DNA of 64,000 nucleotides from Actinoplanes oblitus. Lineage in GTDB: Bacteria > Actinomycetota > Actinomycetes > Mycobacteriales > Micromonosporaceae. The notes beneath the pieces were generated by a model. It saw only the letters and a program-made list of their open reading frames with translations. It ran no database searches and was not told the DNA's origin. Shown here one piece after another: positions 52,751-61,318 of this stretch. How positions within the stretch are numbered: position 1 is the stretch's first letter; each line of letters begins with the position of its first letter. The DNA lies in assembly GCF_030252345.1 (NCBI RefSeq), contig NZ_CP126980.1, positions 3,983,501-4,047,500 of the forward strand, read 5' to 3'. The position numbers and the translations under genes were made by a program.

Positions 52751-53375
52751 TGCCGTCGAGCAGCTTCCTCCTCATCTGGTCGGCATCGAGATTGAAGAAG
52801 TACACGCTGACACCGAACTGGTCGTCGTAGCCGCCGTCCGTCGAGACGACGGAGTGTGTCGTGCCTGCTCGACGTCGTCGCAAATCCATTCGCGGTATCG
52901 GCGAACGTTGGTCGATGCGCCGGTGGCGGGGCGGCTGATACGGATCTTGCTAATGGTCCGACGGTTCTTCTGCGACAGCCCAGGGTGCCGGAGCAAAACC
53001 TTCGCCGAACAGGTCGACGGGCTGACTCGCCGCTCGTCACGCATGAGTGACGGGGCTTCGATGGATGCTCGCGGCGATCGGACTCGCGTTGGCTGGCCGA
53101 GTGGGGCCCGGCTGGCCTGAACGCTGGGCATGCCGACCGGCCGCGATCGTCTGCTCCGGCTGGGCCCCGCGTTGCCCGACCCGCCCGTCGGTGACATCAC
53201 GGTGCTCGGCGTGGACGATTTCGCGATCAAACGTGGCCACCACTACGGCACCGTGCTGATCGACTGCGAGACCCGCAAGGCCGTGGACGTGCTGGTCGGG
53301 CGGGATGCCGAACCGGTGACGGTTTGGCTGCAGGAGCATACGAAGCCGGCGGTCATCTGCCGGGACCGGCGACCG
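52745..53375 (+). pseudogene. ISL3-family transposase relic, frameshifted and truncated
   Basis: Three frames give, in order, 'PPHLVGIEIEEVHADTELVV', the zinc knuckle region 'VCRACSTSSQIHSRY', 'VRRFFCDSPGCRSKTFAEQV', 'WMLAAIGLALAGRVG', and the DDE start 'DPPVGDITVLGVDDFAIKRG' to 'VDVLVGRDAEPVTVWLQEH'. It is cut off after 'VICRDR', so the second half of the catalytic domain is absent. The truncation abuts the methyltransferase fragment at 53376. Confidence 0.82.
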
Positions 53376-53793
53376 CAGACGCAAACTCTCGGGAAATGCA
53401 TCAGACGGGCGGATGGGTATCACGCGACCGTTCAAAACCCTCTTGTACGATCACCCGGACTGCGTGTTCACCGATCTGCAGGCGGTCCGCGGCTATCTCG
53501 ACGGCCGCAACATCGAGATCGTCGCCGGCGACATCGCCGTCACCGCCGGCCGGCTCGCCGGTGAAGACCTCGTCTGCGCCTTCGTCGACACCGACAACTA
53601 CGCGGCGGCACGCGCCGCGATCGAGAGGGCTCAGGAACGCACCCAGGTCGGCGGGGCGATCCTGTTCGAGCACTTCACCGGCATCGACCGGTTCCGTTAC
53701 ACCCTCGGCGAACGGATCGCGGCCTTCCCTCTTCTGGAGGACCCGCGCTACTTTCACCTGCACGGAACAGGCGTTTTCTGCCGACAACGGTAA
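53376..53793 (+). pseudogene. C-terminal half of a TylF-like methyltransferase
   Basis: The frame ending at 53793 encodes 'GDIAVTAGRLAGEDLVCAFV', 'DTDNYAAARAAIERAQERT' and 'VGGAILFEHFTGIDRF', a layout like macrocin O-methyltransferase (TylF) proteins, where Asp-x-Asp-x-Tyr binds metal. The N-terminal AdoMet-binding half is missing at the ISL3 junction. If translated from ATG 53413 it would be a 126-aa fragment. It lies 34 bases upstream of the thymine-modification-like gene at 53828 and might once have belonged to that system. Confidence 0.5.
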
Positions 53794-53827
53794 CCGTGGG
53801 ACTTGCCAAGACCGTTAGGTTGGCGTG

Positions 53828-54871
53828 ATGACCCGGCGACCGCCCACGCCCCGAGCAGGTGTCTACGAGCTGTACTGGTACTACGCCAGCCAGCGTCAGG
53901 CCATGTTCGAACAGCGCGTCGCCGGCCAGGCCGCCCCGTGGACCACTGACCCGATCCTGGGCGCGTACAAGTTCTGCAACGTCTACCGGGCCGCAGACCG
54001 GGTCAGCCAATACATGATCCGTGATGTCTGTTACCACGACGAGGACTGCACCCCGCAAGACCGCATCTTTCAGATCGTCGCGTTCCGTACCTTCAGCAAG
54101 ATCGACACGTGGCGAGCTGTCCGGCAATACCTGGGCCGCTATCCCACCCTTGATGATTTGGCCGACGGTAGGTTCACCGCGGCGCTGCAACACGCCCACA
54201 CCGTCAACCGGGGCCTGTACACCGGCGCGTTTATCCTCTGCGCCACCGACGCCTACGGCCAAGGCCGCAAACACCTCAACCATGTCGAGTTGTGGCGGCA
54301 CATGTTCCTGTCCGACGACCTCGCCGACCGGATCCTGGACGCTGCAAGTCTGCGGCGGGTGTACACGCTGCTGCACGGCTACCCGCTCATGGGCGACTTC
54401 ATGTCGTACCAGACCGCCGTCGACCTGAACTACTCGGCGCTGGTCAACTTCAGCGAGAACGACTTCACCCAGGCCGGCCCGGGAGCGTTACGTGGCATCC
54501 GTAAGTGCTTCGAGGATTTGGGTGACTACAGTCCAACCGATGTGATCATGTGGATGCTGGAGCGGCAGAACGAGGAGATGGACCGTCTAGGGCTGCCGTT
54601 CAACGGCCTGTACGGGCGGCCGCTGCACGCCATCGACTGCCAAGGACTATTCTGCGAAACTGACAAATATTGCCGGGAAGCGGTCCCCGAGCTGGCCAGC
54701 GCCCGCAGCCGGATCAAAGCGCGTTTCACCCGCAACCCGGCACCGATCGGTCTCTACTTCCCGCCGAAATGGGGAATCAACGACGTTTTGCCCGTCATTG
54801 CCGGGGTTGCTGGGGGCCAGCCGTACGAGCAGTCGGCGATGTTCAACCCTTCCCGGCTCGCCGCTACCTGA
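53828..54871 (+). CDS. aGPT-pyrophosphorylase / 5-hmdU DNA kinase helical-domain protein, paralog 1
   Basis: The 347-aa product shows the family opening 'YELYWYYASQRQAMFEQRVA' and 'APWTTDPILGAYKFCNVYRA', then 'ADRVSQYMIRDVCYHD', 'LLHGYPLMGDFMSYQTAVDL', 'AGPGALRGIRKCFEDLGDYS', 'HAIDCQGLFCETDKYC' and 'FPPKWGIND'. This is the helical fold of phage and bacterial proteins that act on 5-hydroxymethyl-dU in DNA (alpha-glutamyl/putrescinyl-thymine pyrophosphorylase group), as I recall the family. No P-loop kinase domain is attached. A second 347-aa paralog is at 62398-63441, and these two bracket the island. Confidence 0.75.
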   Translation: MTRRPPTPRAGVYELYWYYASQRQAMFEQRVAGQAAPWTTDPILGAYKFCNVYRAADRVSQYMIRDVCYHDEDCTPQDRIFQIVAFRTFSKIDTWRAVRQYLGRYPTLDDLADGRFTAALQHAHTVNRGLYTGAFILCATDAYGQGRKHLNHVELWRHMFLSDDLADRILDAASLRRVYTLLHGYPLMGDFMSYQTAVDLNYSALVNFSENDFTQAGPGALRGIRKCFEDLGDYSPTDVIMWMLERQNEEMDRLGLPFNGLYGRPLHAIDCQGLFCETDKYCREAVPELASARSRIKARFTRNPAPIGLYFPPKWGINDVLPVIAGVAGGQPYEQSAMFNPSRLAAT

Positions 54872-55044
54872 TACCGGCCGCCCCTGTCGGTATCGCCGGG
54901 GTGCGGCCCTGACGGCGGGATTGTCCGGCGCGGCCGTCGCTGGACCGTGCGGTATCTGCGCCTAGGTGGCATCGGTCCGGCCGGCTTGGGGCAGCATGTC
55001 GTTACGCTGCCGATAGGCGAACCGGTCAATGCAGTGGCCGGCTG

Positions 55045-57903
55045 TCAGCCGGCGGCAGGGAGCTGGTACACCTCTACGGCAGCGTCAGGTACTGACCCGG
55101 ACCATCCCACCGACACTGCGGCCATCAGGTGCGCGACCGGGTTGGCGGTGGCCTGCGTGTAGTCGCGGACGGCGACTGCGACGCCCGCTTCGGGCAGGTT
55201 ATGCCAGCCAGGTTCGTCGTCGAGCTGTTGCGGGTTGCGTACGAGGGCAGGCAGCTGGTCCGGGTCGCAGAGGATGCAGGTCGGTGGAGGCGGTTGCGAT
55301 CCGAGGTCGGCGGCGCTGAGGGACAACCCCGGGCCGGTAGGCGATGCCGTGCCCACGTCTTGCACGCCGAGGGCCTGTGCTGTCCGCCAGGAGTTCAGGA
55401 CGATGACGAACGGGTCGCGGCCGGTGCGGTCGGTGAACGCTTTCCGGGCGGCGCGGATGTCGTCGTCGGTGGCCGGAGATGGCTGTTGCTCGGCCAGGAG
55501 GCTGTCGATGACGAACCGGTTCTCTGCGGTGATAAGCCCATGGGCGACATCGGCGCCCAACTCGGCCGGGTCGGCGTGCCAGCGGGGTGAGGTGACGAAG
55601 TATTCCCGGGCGACCAGAGCGCTGATGGCCAGTGTGCGGGGATCGCCGGCGGTTTCACCGTTGCGGTGCTTGAGCAGCTCCGTAAGACGGTGGCTGCTGC
55701 TGGCCAGGACGCGAGGCACCGCGTCGACGAGTAGTTGAATGTTGCCGGTTTGCAGCGGTTGCTCCCGCAGTCGCTCGGTTTGTGCCGTTTTCGCTTCGGT
55801 GACTAGGTCGTTGAGCTGTGCTACGACGGTGTTCAGGTCCGCGGGTGTGATGCCCGGCGCGAGGCTCAGACACTGCTGTGCGAACTCGCGAGCTTCGATG
55901 AGCCTGCTCGCCCGGTCCGCGTCGGTAGCTGTCGGCTTTGGCGGCACGACGATGCCTTGACGTCCCATGATCAGGGTAGCAACGGCGAGATAGCTGTCAA
56001 ATGACATGAAATGGAATGTGAACGGTGCTTTTGTGGCGATCTCCCAGTCCTGCCACGGTCGGCCGGGGCCGTCATCGGTGGCCTCGACATACGCCTGCCA
56101 CAGCAAATGGCTGGGCACGACGCCAGCGAGTGCCTCAACGATGGGGGCGAGGTCGTCAGCTGGTGCGTGGTTAGTGATGCAGAACAACGTCCAGGCCAGC
56201 GCAGCGAGCAGCACAGATGCTTTGCGGCCTGACTCTGACCGGCGCTCGGGGTTGCCGGTGGCGAACGTCTGCTGCGCCTCGAAGTACGGCAGCAGGCTGC
56301 GCAGCGCGGACGGGTTGCGACTGTCGACGCAGACCTTGAACGACTCAGCGAACGTCTCGGCGGTCAGCGCGCGCAGCGCATCGCGCAGCTGCGTGTCGTC
56401 TGCGCTGATCTCCCGAAACGACAGGCCGGTCAGGGTCTGCAGTTTGAGCGCGAGGTAGCCGATCGGCAGTGGTGCTGGGCCGGTGATCGCCAGCCGTAGG
56501 TGAGCGGGGTACAGCAGCAGGAACTGTCTCAGCGCACCGAGGTCGCGTGCGGTGCGTGCGGCGGTGCACAGTCGATAGGTGTGATCGACAGCGGCGGTCA
56601 GGCCGCGTTCGCCGAGCGAACGGATGGCGGCCTCGGTGATTTCTCGGATGTTGGCGTTCATCCATTGCCACTGCGGGCCATACGGTCGGTGACGGTAGCC
56701 GAGGTGTTGGCTGTCGCGGTCGCCGGCAACGCTGAGCAGTGCCGTGAACAGTTCTTCGTAGGCGTTGAGGCCTTTGCTGAGGGCGCCGGTAGCTCCGGCA
56801 GCGGCCGCTGCCAGCACGCTGTCTTTGAGCGTGACCAATTCGCCGGTGATCGCCTCGTCCTCGGCGATGCTGCTGATGACAGCGGGCCGCAGTCTGACTG
56901 CCTTGGTGAATGCGCTGGTGAGCGCACGGCGCTGCGACTCGTTAATCGGGGTGGCGGTGACGAGGGTGAACACCGGATCACCGGCGATGACGCGCTGGCC
57001 GATGTCGTGCTGGATGCGGATGAACGGCGTGATGCCCGCGGCTGTGGCGGCCTCCGGTTCAAGATCTTGTGATGGTGCGACGGAGACCGCGAAACGGCTG
57101 GCTCGCAGGCGGCCGAGAACCTGCGCGCCGATCTTCTTGATGGCGGCGGGGTCGAGGTCGTCCAAGAATTGGTCTTCGGCGGCGACGACCAGGGATGCTG
57201 TTGATGCGCGGTCAGGGATGTGGTCGTATCGGCTGATCGGCGAGTCCGGGCCGAACATGTCGCCGAGATCGGCGTTGGCTTCGGCCAGTACCTGCAGCTC
57301 GTGCAGTCGTCCGGCGATCTTGTCGCGTAGCACGTGCAGCGCGGCGCTGCGTGCGTTGTCGTCGTCGAGGAAATAGGCGGCGACCCGGGTGTAGGACAAA
57401 CCGACGAAGGCGAGGGTGCCGGCAAGGCAGAACACGAAGCAGAGTGCGACACCGGCGGATCCGCCGATCCAGGTCGCGACGACGCCCAGGGCGAGGTTGG
57501 TGATTCCTACGTACAGCAGCAGGCCTTTGAACAGGGCCCGGTTGTAGAGCACCTCGCGGCTGCTGCGGATGGCGATCGGTGGGGTGCCCGCCAGCTGGAT
57601 GATGAGCGCTAGCCCTGCCGACGCGAGGCCTGCGATGGAGGTTTGCACCTGCCAGGCCAGGCTGAGGGCATCACCAGGGTCGTCGGGCGCCAAGGCCGGC
57701 ATGATGACGGGGCTGGTGACGCGCAGGATCAGCGCGAGGGCCACGACGAGTAGGCCGACGGCGGTGGCCAGCAGCGGCGATTGCAGCACGGCCTCGAGTC
57801 GGCTGCTGGCTGATACCCGGCGGTAGGGGCGCTTTTGCCTGGTTGCTTCGGCCAGCCAGGTCGACGGCTTCGTGGAGGGCGACCGGTACCGGATCTGAGC
57901 CAC
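55045..57903 (-). CDS. Large membrane-anchored protein of unknown function
   Basis: The 952-aa product has about four membrane helices near its N-terminus ('LLATAVGLLVVALALILRV', 'IAGLASAGLALIIQLAGT', 'GLLLYVGITNLALGVVATWI', 'CFVFCLAGTLAFVGL') and then about 750 cytoplasmic, mostly helical residues. Conserved-looking blocks include 'EDQFLDDLDPAAIKKIGAQV', 'AENRFVIDSLLAEQQ' and a C-terminal 'AGVAVAVRDYTQAT'. No nucleotide-binding motif is evident. GTG 57903 is only a best guess. It lies convergent to paralog 1 inside the putative modification island and may be a membrane effector. Confidence 0.8.
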   Translation of the reverse strand: MAQIRYRSPSTKPSTWLAEATRQKRPYRRVSASSRLEAVLQSPLLATAVGLLVVALALILRVTSPVIMPALAPDDPGDALSLAWQVQTSIAGLASAGLALIIQLAGTPPIAIRSSREVLYNRALFKGLLLYVGITNLALGVVATWIGGSAGVALCFVFCLAGTLAFVGLSYTRVAAYFLDDDNARSAALHVLRDKIAGRLHELQVLAEANADLGDMFGPDSPISRYDHIPDRASTASLVVAAEDQFLDDLDPAAIKKIGAQVLGRLRASRFAVSVAPSQDLEPEAATAAGITPFIRIQHDIGQRVIAGDPVFTLVTATPINESQRRALTSAFTKAVRLRPAVISSIAEDEAITGELVTLKDSVLAAAAAGATGALSKGLNAYEELFTALLSVAGDRDSQHLGYRHRPYGPQWQWMNANIREITEAAIRSLGERGLTAAVDHTYRLCTAARTARDLGALRQFLLLYPAHLRLAITGPAPLPIGYLALKLQTLTGLSFREISADDTQLRDALRALTAETFAESFKVCVDSRNPSALRSLLPYFEAQQTFATGNPERRSESGRKASVLLAALAWTLFCITNHAPADDLAPIVEALAGVVPSHLLWQAYVEATDDGPGRPWQDWEIATKAPFTFHFMSFDSYLAVATLIMGRQGIVVPPKPTATDADRASRLIEAREFAQQCLSLAPGITPADLNTVVAQLNDLVTEAKTAQTERLREQPLQTGNIQLLVDAVPRVLASSSHRLTELLKHRNGETAGDPRTLAISALVAREYFVTSPRWHADPAELGADVAHGLITAENRFVIDSLLAEQQPSPATDDDIRAARKAFTDRTGRDPFVIVLNSWRTAQALGVQDVGTASPTGPGLSLSAADLGSQPPPPTCILCDPDQLPALVRNPQQLDDEPGWHNLPEAGVAVAVRDYTQATANPVAHLMAAVSVGWSGSVPDAAVEVYQLPAAG

Positions 57904-58330
57904 ATCCTTTCTCGGGGTGTTGCGACAGCACTGCCGGGTGCCGACGGCGGCCGGCTTTGCTGTGACGCTACGGCCCAGCCTGGTCTGTCTGTCTACTGAC
58001 GGTAATGCTGCTGGCGTCGGGGCCTGGTCGCGGGCCAGAGGTAAAAGACTGCGGACGCAGGGAACCGTGCCGCAATGCCGACCGGCACGGGCTCGGATGC
58101 TGCTGCAGCACACTGCTGCCGTAAACGGTCTGCGAAGTGTTCTGCGGGATAGTCTTACTACAGCCTATAGTGTCATTCATCTCTATCTTCGATAGGTGGC
58201 CGAATTTACTCGGATGGCCTGTCATCGGGAGGTCGGTGGAAATTCAGTCCAGATTCAGTCCTGGCCGTAGGTTTTCGGAAGGCACGTTTGATGCCAGATT
58301 AGAGAATACGGCTTGCTGGAGGAAAGAGAA
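57904..58330. other. Intergenic region
   Basis: It lies between the divergent membrane-protein gene and the GFA relic. Bases 58140-58215 are AT-rich and contain a short hairpin (CTATC-TTC-GATAG). Promoters in both directions are likely, but I cannot define them. Confidence 0.35.
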
Positions 58331-58613
58331 ATGCCAGAGAAGTTCACCGGCCGTTGCGAGTTTGGTGCCAGCACCTATGAGTTCAGCGAGCCCCGGAGTT
58401 TGTAGCGAACTGCTACTGCAAGGACTGCCAGCGGTCGTCCGGCGCTGTCATGGGACCTACTTCAGTGTCGCCGCCGATGACTTCAAACTGCTCAGCGGCA
58501 ACCCGCGCTCGTATCCGTATGTCGCCGCGGCAGGCAACACGCTCGAACGCAACTTCTGTCCCGACTGCGGTACGCGGGTTTTCACCGACAAACTTTCCGG
58601 TTTCCCGGGTTAG
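58331..58613 (+). pseudogene. GFA (CENP-V/GFA) family gene, frameshifted and truncated
   Basis: ATG 58331, with GGAGGAAAG upstream, starts 'PEKFTGRCEFGASTYEFSEP'. The frame then shifts near 58396 ('VANCYCKDCQRSSGAV') and near 58452 ('TYFSVAADDFKLLSGNP') to end 'CPDCGTRVFTDKLSGFPG'. Zinc-binding Cys pairs are recognisable. The normal C-terminus is missing. Its end overlaps the last codons of the MazG-like gene on the other strand. Confidence 0.8.
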
Positions 58614-59538
58614 GTTTCGTGATGCTTGAGCCAGCGGCGTCCGGGGCCTCGGCGACGGGGGTCGAGCCGGCGTCGAGCGCGGTGAGGGTTTGTGCGTCGA
58701 GGTCGAGGCGGACGGTGCCGCCGCCGAGGCGTCGCAGGGTTCGCCAGGCGGCGAAGCCGGTGAGGATCGCTTTCTCCCAGTCGGCCGTGCGGTGGGCAGA
58801 CACCTCGAGGTGGGCGACCATGCCCTGGATGGTGTCCAGGACGTCGTTGTCGATGTGGTTCTTGCCGTCGAGGTACTGGTGCCGGCTGGCATAGGAGAAC
58901 ACCAGGGCAGAGATGCCTTCCTCGATGGCGATGGCGCGGCCACCGTCTTCGGCGAGGTCGGTTTGCGGGTTGCTGCGGCGTTTGCGTTTGAGTAGGGCGC
59001 GCATGACGGGTGACCAGCCGAGGACGGCGGCATAGGAGAGGTGGAAGACGTCGTGGAAGTTGTAGCCGTCGGTGACGTGGGAGGCGTCGGTGATGGGGTC
59101 GCCGACTTGGTGGCCGTCCTGGGTGAGGACGGAGACGTCGTGGCCGGTGGGGTTGCGGGTGAGGGTGAAGGTGAAGTCGGCGTGCCGGGGGAGTTGTTCG
59201 TGTTCGGGTAGGTCGGCGTCGAAGGGGATTGCGTCGGCGGGGGTGGGTCGCCACCGGTCGGTGATCTTGCTGAGGTTGGCGGTGGCGAGTTCGGCGAGGT
59301 CGAGGTCGAGGTGGTGGGCGACGGTGGACAGGTACCAGAGGATGTCGCCGAGTTCTTCGCGCATGTGGGCGCGGAATTCGGGGTGGGCGGGTCCGTCGCG
59401 CAGGTGTTTTTTGTAGGCGGTGAGTGCGGCTCCGGATTCGCCGGCGAGGCCGAGGAGGGCGACGATGACGGGGTCGCCGCCGTTGGGCAGGGGCTGGATG
59501 GTTTTGGCGGCGGTGTGTTGGTAGGCGGTCATCTCCAT
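58582..59538 (-). CDS. MazG-type NTP pyrophosphohydrolase with extra C-terminal domain
   Basis: The 318-aa product has a MazG fold at residues 15-100: 'IVALLGLAGESGAALTAYKK' and 'MREELGDILWYLSTVAHHLD', which supply the acidic metal-binding residues. A second domain (about 125-285) includes 'DGYNFHDVFHLSYAAVLGWS', 'AIAIEEGISALVFSYASRHQ' and 'NDVLDTIQGMVAHLEVSAHR'. I do not know its fold, but it recalls an all-alpha NTPase duplicate. It may hydrolyse a specific dNTP, for example to exclude normal thymidine or cytidine from DNA. The last residues are encoded over the GFA relic, so its end may be altered. ATG 59538 has GGGGGA upstream. Confidence 0.8.
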   Translation of the reverse strand: MEMTAYQHTAAKTIQPLPNGGDPVIVALLGLAGESGAALTAYKKHLRDGPAHPEFRAHMREELGDILWYLSTVAHHLDLDLAELATANLSKITDRWRPTPADAIPFDADLPEHEQLPRHADFTFTLTRNPTGHDVSVLTQDGHQVGDPITDASHVTDGYNFHDVFHLSYAAVLGWSPVMRALLKRKRRSNPQTDLAEDGGRAIAIEEGISALVFSYASRHQYLDGKNHIDNDVLDTIQGMVAHLEVSAHRTADWEKAILTGFAAWRTLRRLGGGTVRLDLDAQTLTALDAGSTPVAEAPDAAGSSITKPNPGNRKVCR

Positions 59539-59588
59539 GGTGATCCCCCGACGGTTGTTGGATCTTCCGACATGTTCGATGTTCCTGT

Positions 59589-59618
59589 TTGAACATCCCA
59601 CATCGGACGGAGTACAGT
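59589..59618 (+). promoter_or_regulatory. Promoter for the ACP operon
   Basis: TTGAAC (59589-59594), an 18-base spacer and TACAGT (59613-59618) match a housekeeping sigma promoter, about 40 bases upstream of the acyl carrier protein gene. TGTTC/GAACA half-sites (59573-59595) overlap the -35 box and could be the target of the XRE regulator of the operon. Confidence 0.5.
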
Positions 59619-59661
59619 CCAGCAGGACGACGGATTTTCCGACAGTGCGCGAGGTGAGTAC

Positions 59662-59949
59662 ATGCGGAGCGTTACCGGCCCCACGGTTGACGAGATCGTC
59701 GGCGTGATCGTGCGCCTGCTCGCCGAGGAACGCGGCGAGCAGGCGGCGGACGTGCGCGACGCGCTGGAGGAGGGCGGCTGGGAGCTGCCGATCGACTCCT
59801 TGCGCATCGTCGAGATTCTCACCCGGGTCGAGCAGGAATTCGGTGTCGAGGTCCCCGCTGACGTGGACTCGGCCCGTGCGATGCGCTCGGTGCGTGACTT
59901 CGCGCAGGTCGTGATGACCGCCTGCACTACTGGCGACAGGAGCTCATGA
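59662..59949 (+). CDS. Acyl carrier protein
   Basis: The 95-aa product has the four-helix ACP pattern with the phosphopantetheine site at Ser of 'WELPIDSLRIVEILTRVEQE', followed by 'FGVEVPADVDSARAMRSVRD'. It lies far from any fatty acid or polyketide synthase gene. GAGGTGA lies four bases before ATG 59662. Its stop overlaps the next start (ATGA). A specialised carrier for an acyl or aminoacyl group used by this island is inferred. Confidence 0.88.
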   Translation: MRSVTGPTVDEIVGVIVRLLAEERGEQAADVRDALEEGGWELPIDSLRIVEILTRVEQEFGVEVPADVDSARAMRSVRDFAQVVMTACTTGDRSS

Positions 59950-60374
59950 TCATGACGAATAGTGGACCTCAGGCCGGCCGGCTCAACGATGCATCTCTGC
60001 TCAGTGAGCGGCTGAAGAACACCCGCGAATACCTCAACTACTCCCAGCAGTGGGTTTCCGAGCGCACCGGCATCCCGCGGTCGGCAATCAGCGAGATCGA
60101 GCGCGGCTCCCGGCGCGTGGACAGCCTGGAGCTGAAGAAGCTGGCCCGGCTCTACCGCTACCCGATCGGCTTCTTCCTCGACGAGGACGTCGACGCGATC
60201 CCGGCCGAGCACGCCTTGGCTGGGCTCCCACGGCAACTGAACAACCTGAAGATGGACGACCTGAATCAGGTGATGAGGTTCGCGCAGTTCCTGGAGAAGT
60301 CGTACCAGGCCGACGCCGAGGCCGGCGCCGACGACGACCGTCCTGTCCCCGATCGCCGGGAGGCGACTTCGTGA
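59946..60374 (+). CDS. XRE-family regulator
   Basis: The 142-aa product has a helix-turn-helix at residues 20-75: 'LKNTREYLNYSQQWVSERTG' and 'IPRSAISEIERGSRRVDSLE', 'LKKLARLYRYPIGFFLDE'. This is the usual partner of ImmA/IrrE proteases, and the protease gene follows in a GTGA overlap. It probably represses the operon and is cleaved by the protease under stress. Confidence 0.92.
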   Translation: MIMTNSGPQAGRLNDASLLSERLKNTREYLNYSQQWVSERTGIPRSAISEIERGSRRVDSLELKKLARLYRYPIGFFLDEDVDAIPAEHALAGLPRQLNNLKMDDLNQVMRFAQFLEKSYQADAEAGADDDRPVPDRREATS

Positions 60375-61318
60375 ACTGGCTGATGGCGCACCGCACGGCC
60401 AGCATCGCCGCGGCGAACCTGCGGCTGCGCCTCGGGCTCGCCGAGGACCGCTACGTCGACGTGTTCACGGCGCTGCGCCGCTGCGGGCTGGCCGTCATGG
60501 GGCAGGACATGCCGAGCCTGTTCGGCATGTATCTGCCGGCCATGCCTGGCCGCAACGGCGGGATCTGTCTGAACACGACGATGGGTGAGGCGACGATCCG
60601 GCACACTGCCGCGCACGAGCTCGGTCACGCCGAGTTCGGCCACCAGCGGTGCCTTGCCGACGGGCCGGATCCGTTCGTCGGGATGCCGCGGGATAAGTGG
60701 CCGCCAGAGGAGAAACAGGCCGAGGCGTTCGCCGCCTGGTTCCTGATGCCGATCCGTCTGGTGAAGGTGGCGCTGACCCGGCTGGGTCTCGACATTGCGC
60801 GGCAAGCGGCGGACGTGTATCAGCTGTCGCTGCACCTTGGCGCTTCCTACCAGGGGACGTTGCGGCACGTCAGGCATCTGCGGATGGTGGATTCGCAGGT
60901 TGCGGCCGGCTGGGGTCGGGTCCAGCCGGCCCGGCTGCGGTCGCGTCTGAGCGGGCAGCGCGATCAGCCTCCGGCGCGGGTGTGGGATCTGAGCGCGCTG
61001 ACCGAGGGCGCTCAGCTTCGGGTCGAGCAGGGGGACCGGCTCATCGTCCGGGCGCCGTGGCTGGGCGGCGACCCGGACTTCACTGGTCCCGCCGCGGTGC
61101 GGATGCGCAGCACGCCGAGCGGGCTCGCGCCGGGTGACGGTGTCGAGTTCGATGTCGACGGTGCTGTCGAGACTGCGTCGCTGCTGAGCGTCACGTCTCG
61201 TGATGGCCGGCAGAGCTGGTCGGTGACGTTGATGCCGACTCCTGATGATCACCGGGGCCTGATCGCCCCGCCCGGCACTCGTGTGCTGGTCGGCCCGATG
61301 AGCGGAGCGCGACGGTGA
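60371..61318 (+). CDS. ImmA/IrrE-type metallopeptidase with C-terminal beta domain
   Basis: The 315-aa product has the zinc protease motif 'IRHTAAHELGHAEFGHQ' (HExxH) and a downstream Glu in 'EKQAEAFAAWFLMPIRLVKV'. After about residue 180 comes a domain of about 135 residues rich in beta strands ('LRVEQGDRLIVRAPWLGG', 'GVEFDVDGAVETASLLSV') that is unusual for the family and could sense a ligand. Start is GTG 60371. It is coupled to the XRE gene upstream and to the thymidylate-synthase-like gene downstream. Confidence 0.92.
   Translation: MNWLMAHRTASIAAANLRLRLGLAEDRYVDVFTALRRCGLAVMGQDMPSLFGMYLPAMPGRNGGICLNTTMGEATIRHTAAHELGHAEFGHQRCLADGPDPFVGMPRDKWPPEEKQAEAFAAWFLMPIRLVKVALTRLGLDIARQAADVYQLSLHLGASYQGTLRHVRHLRMVDSQVAAGWGRVQPARLRSRLSGQRDQPPARVWDLSALTEGAQLRVEQGDRLIVRAPWLGGDPDFTGPAAVRMRSTPSGLAPGDGVEFDVDGAVETASLLSVTSRDGRQSWSVTLMPTPDDHRGLIAPPGTRVLVGPMSGARR

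Noticed and set aside
52509..53040. Minus-strand frames opposite the ISL3 relic that looked protein-like ('FGVSVYFFNLDADQMRRKLL')
   Set aside because: The plus strand here encodes a recognisable ISL3 transposase N-terminus, so the minus frame is a shadow.
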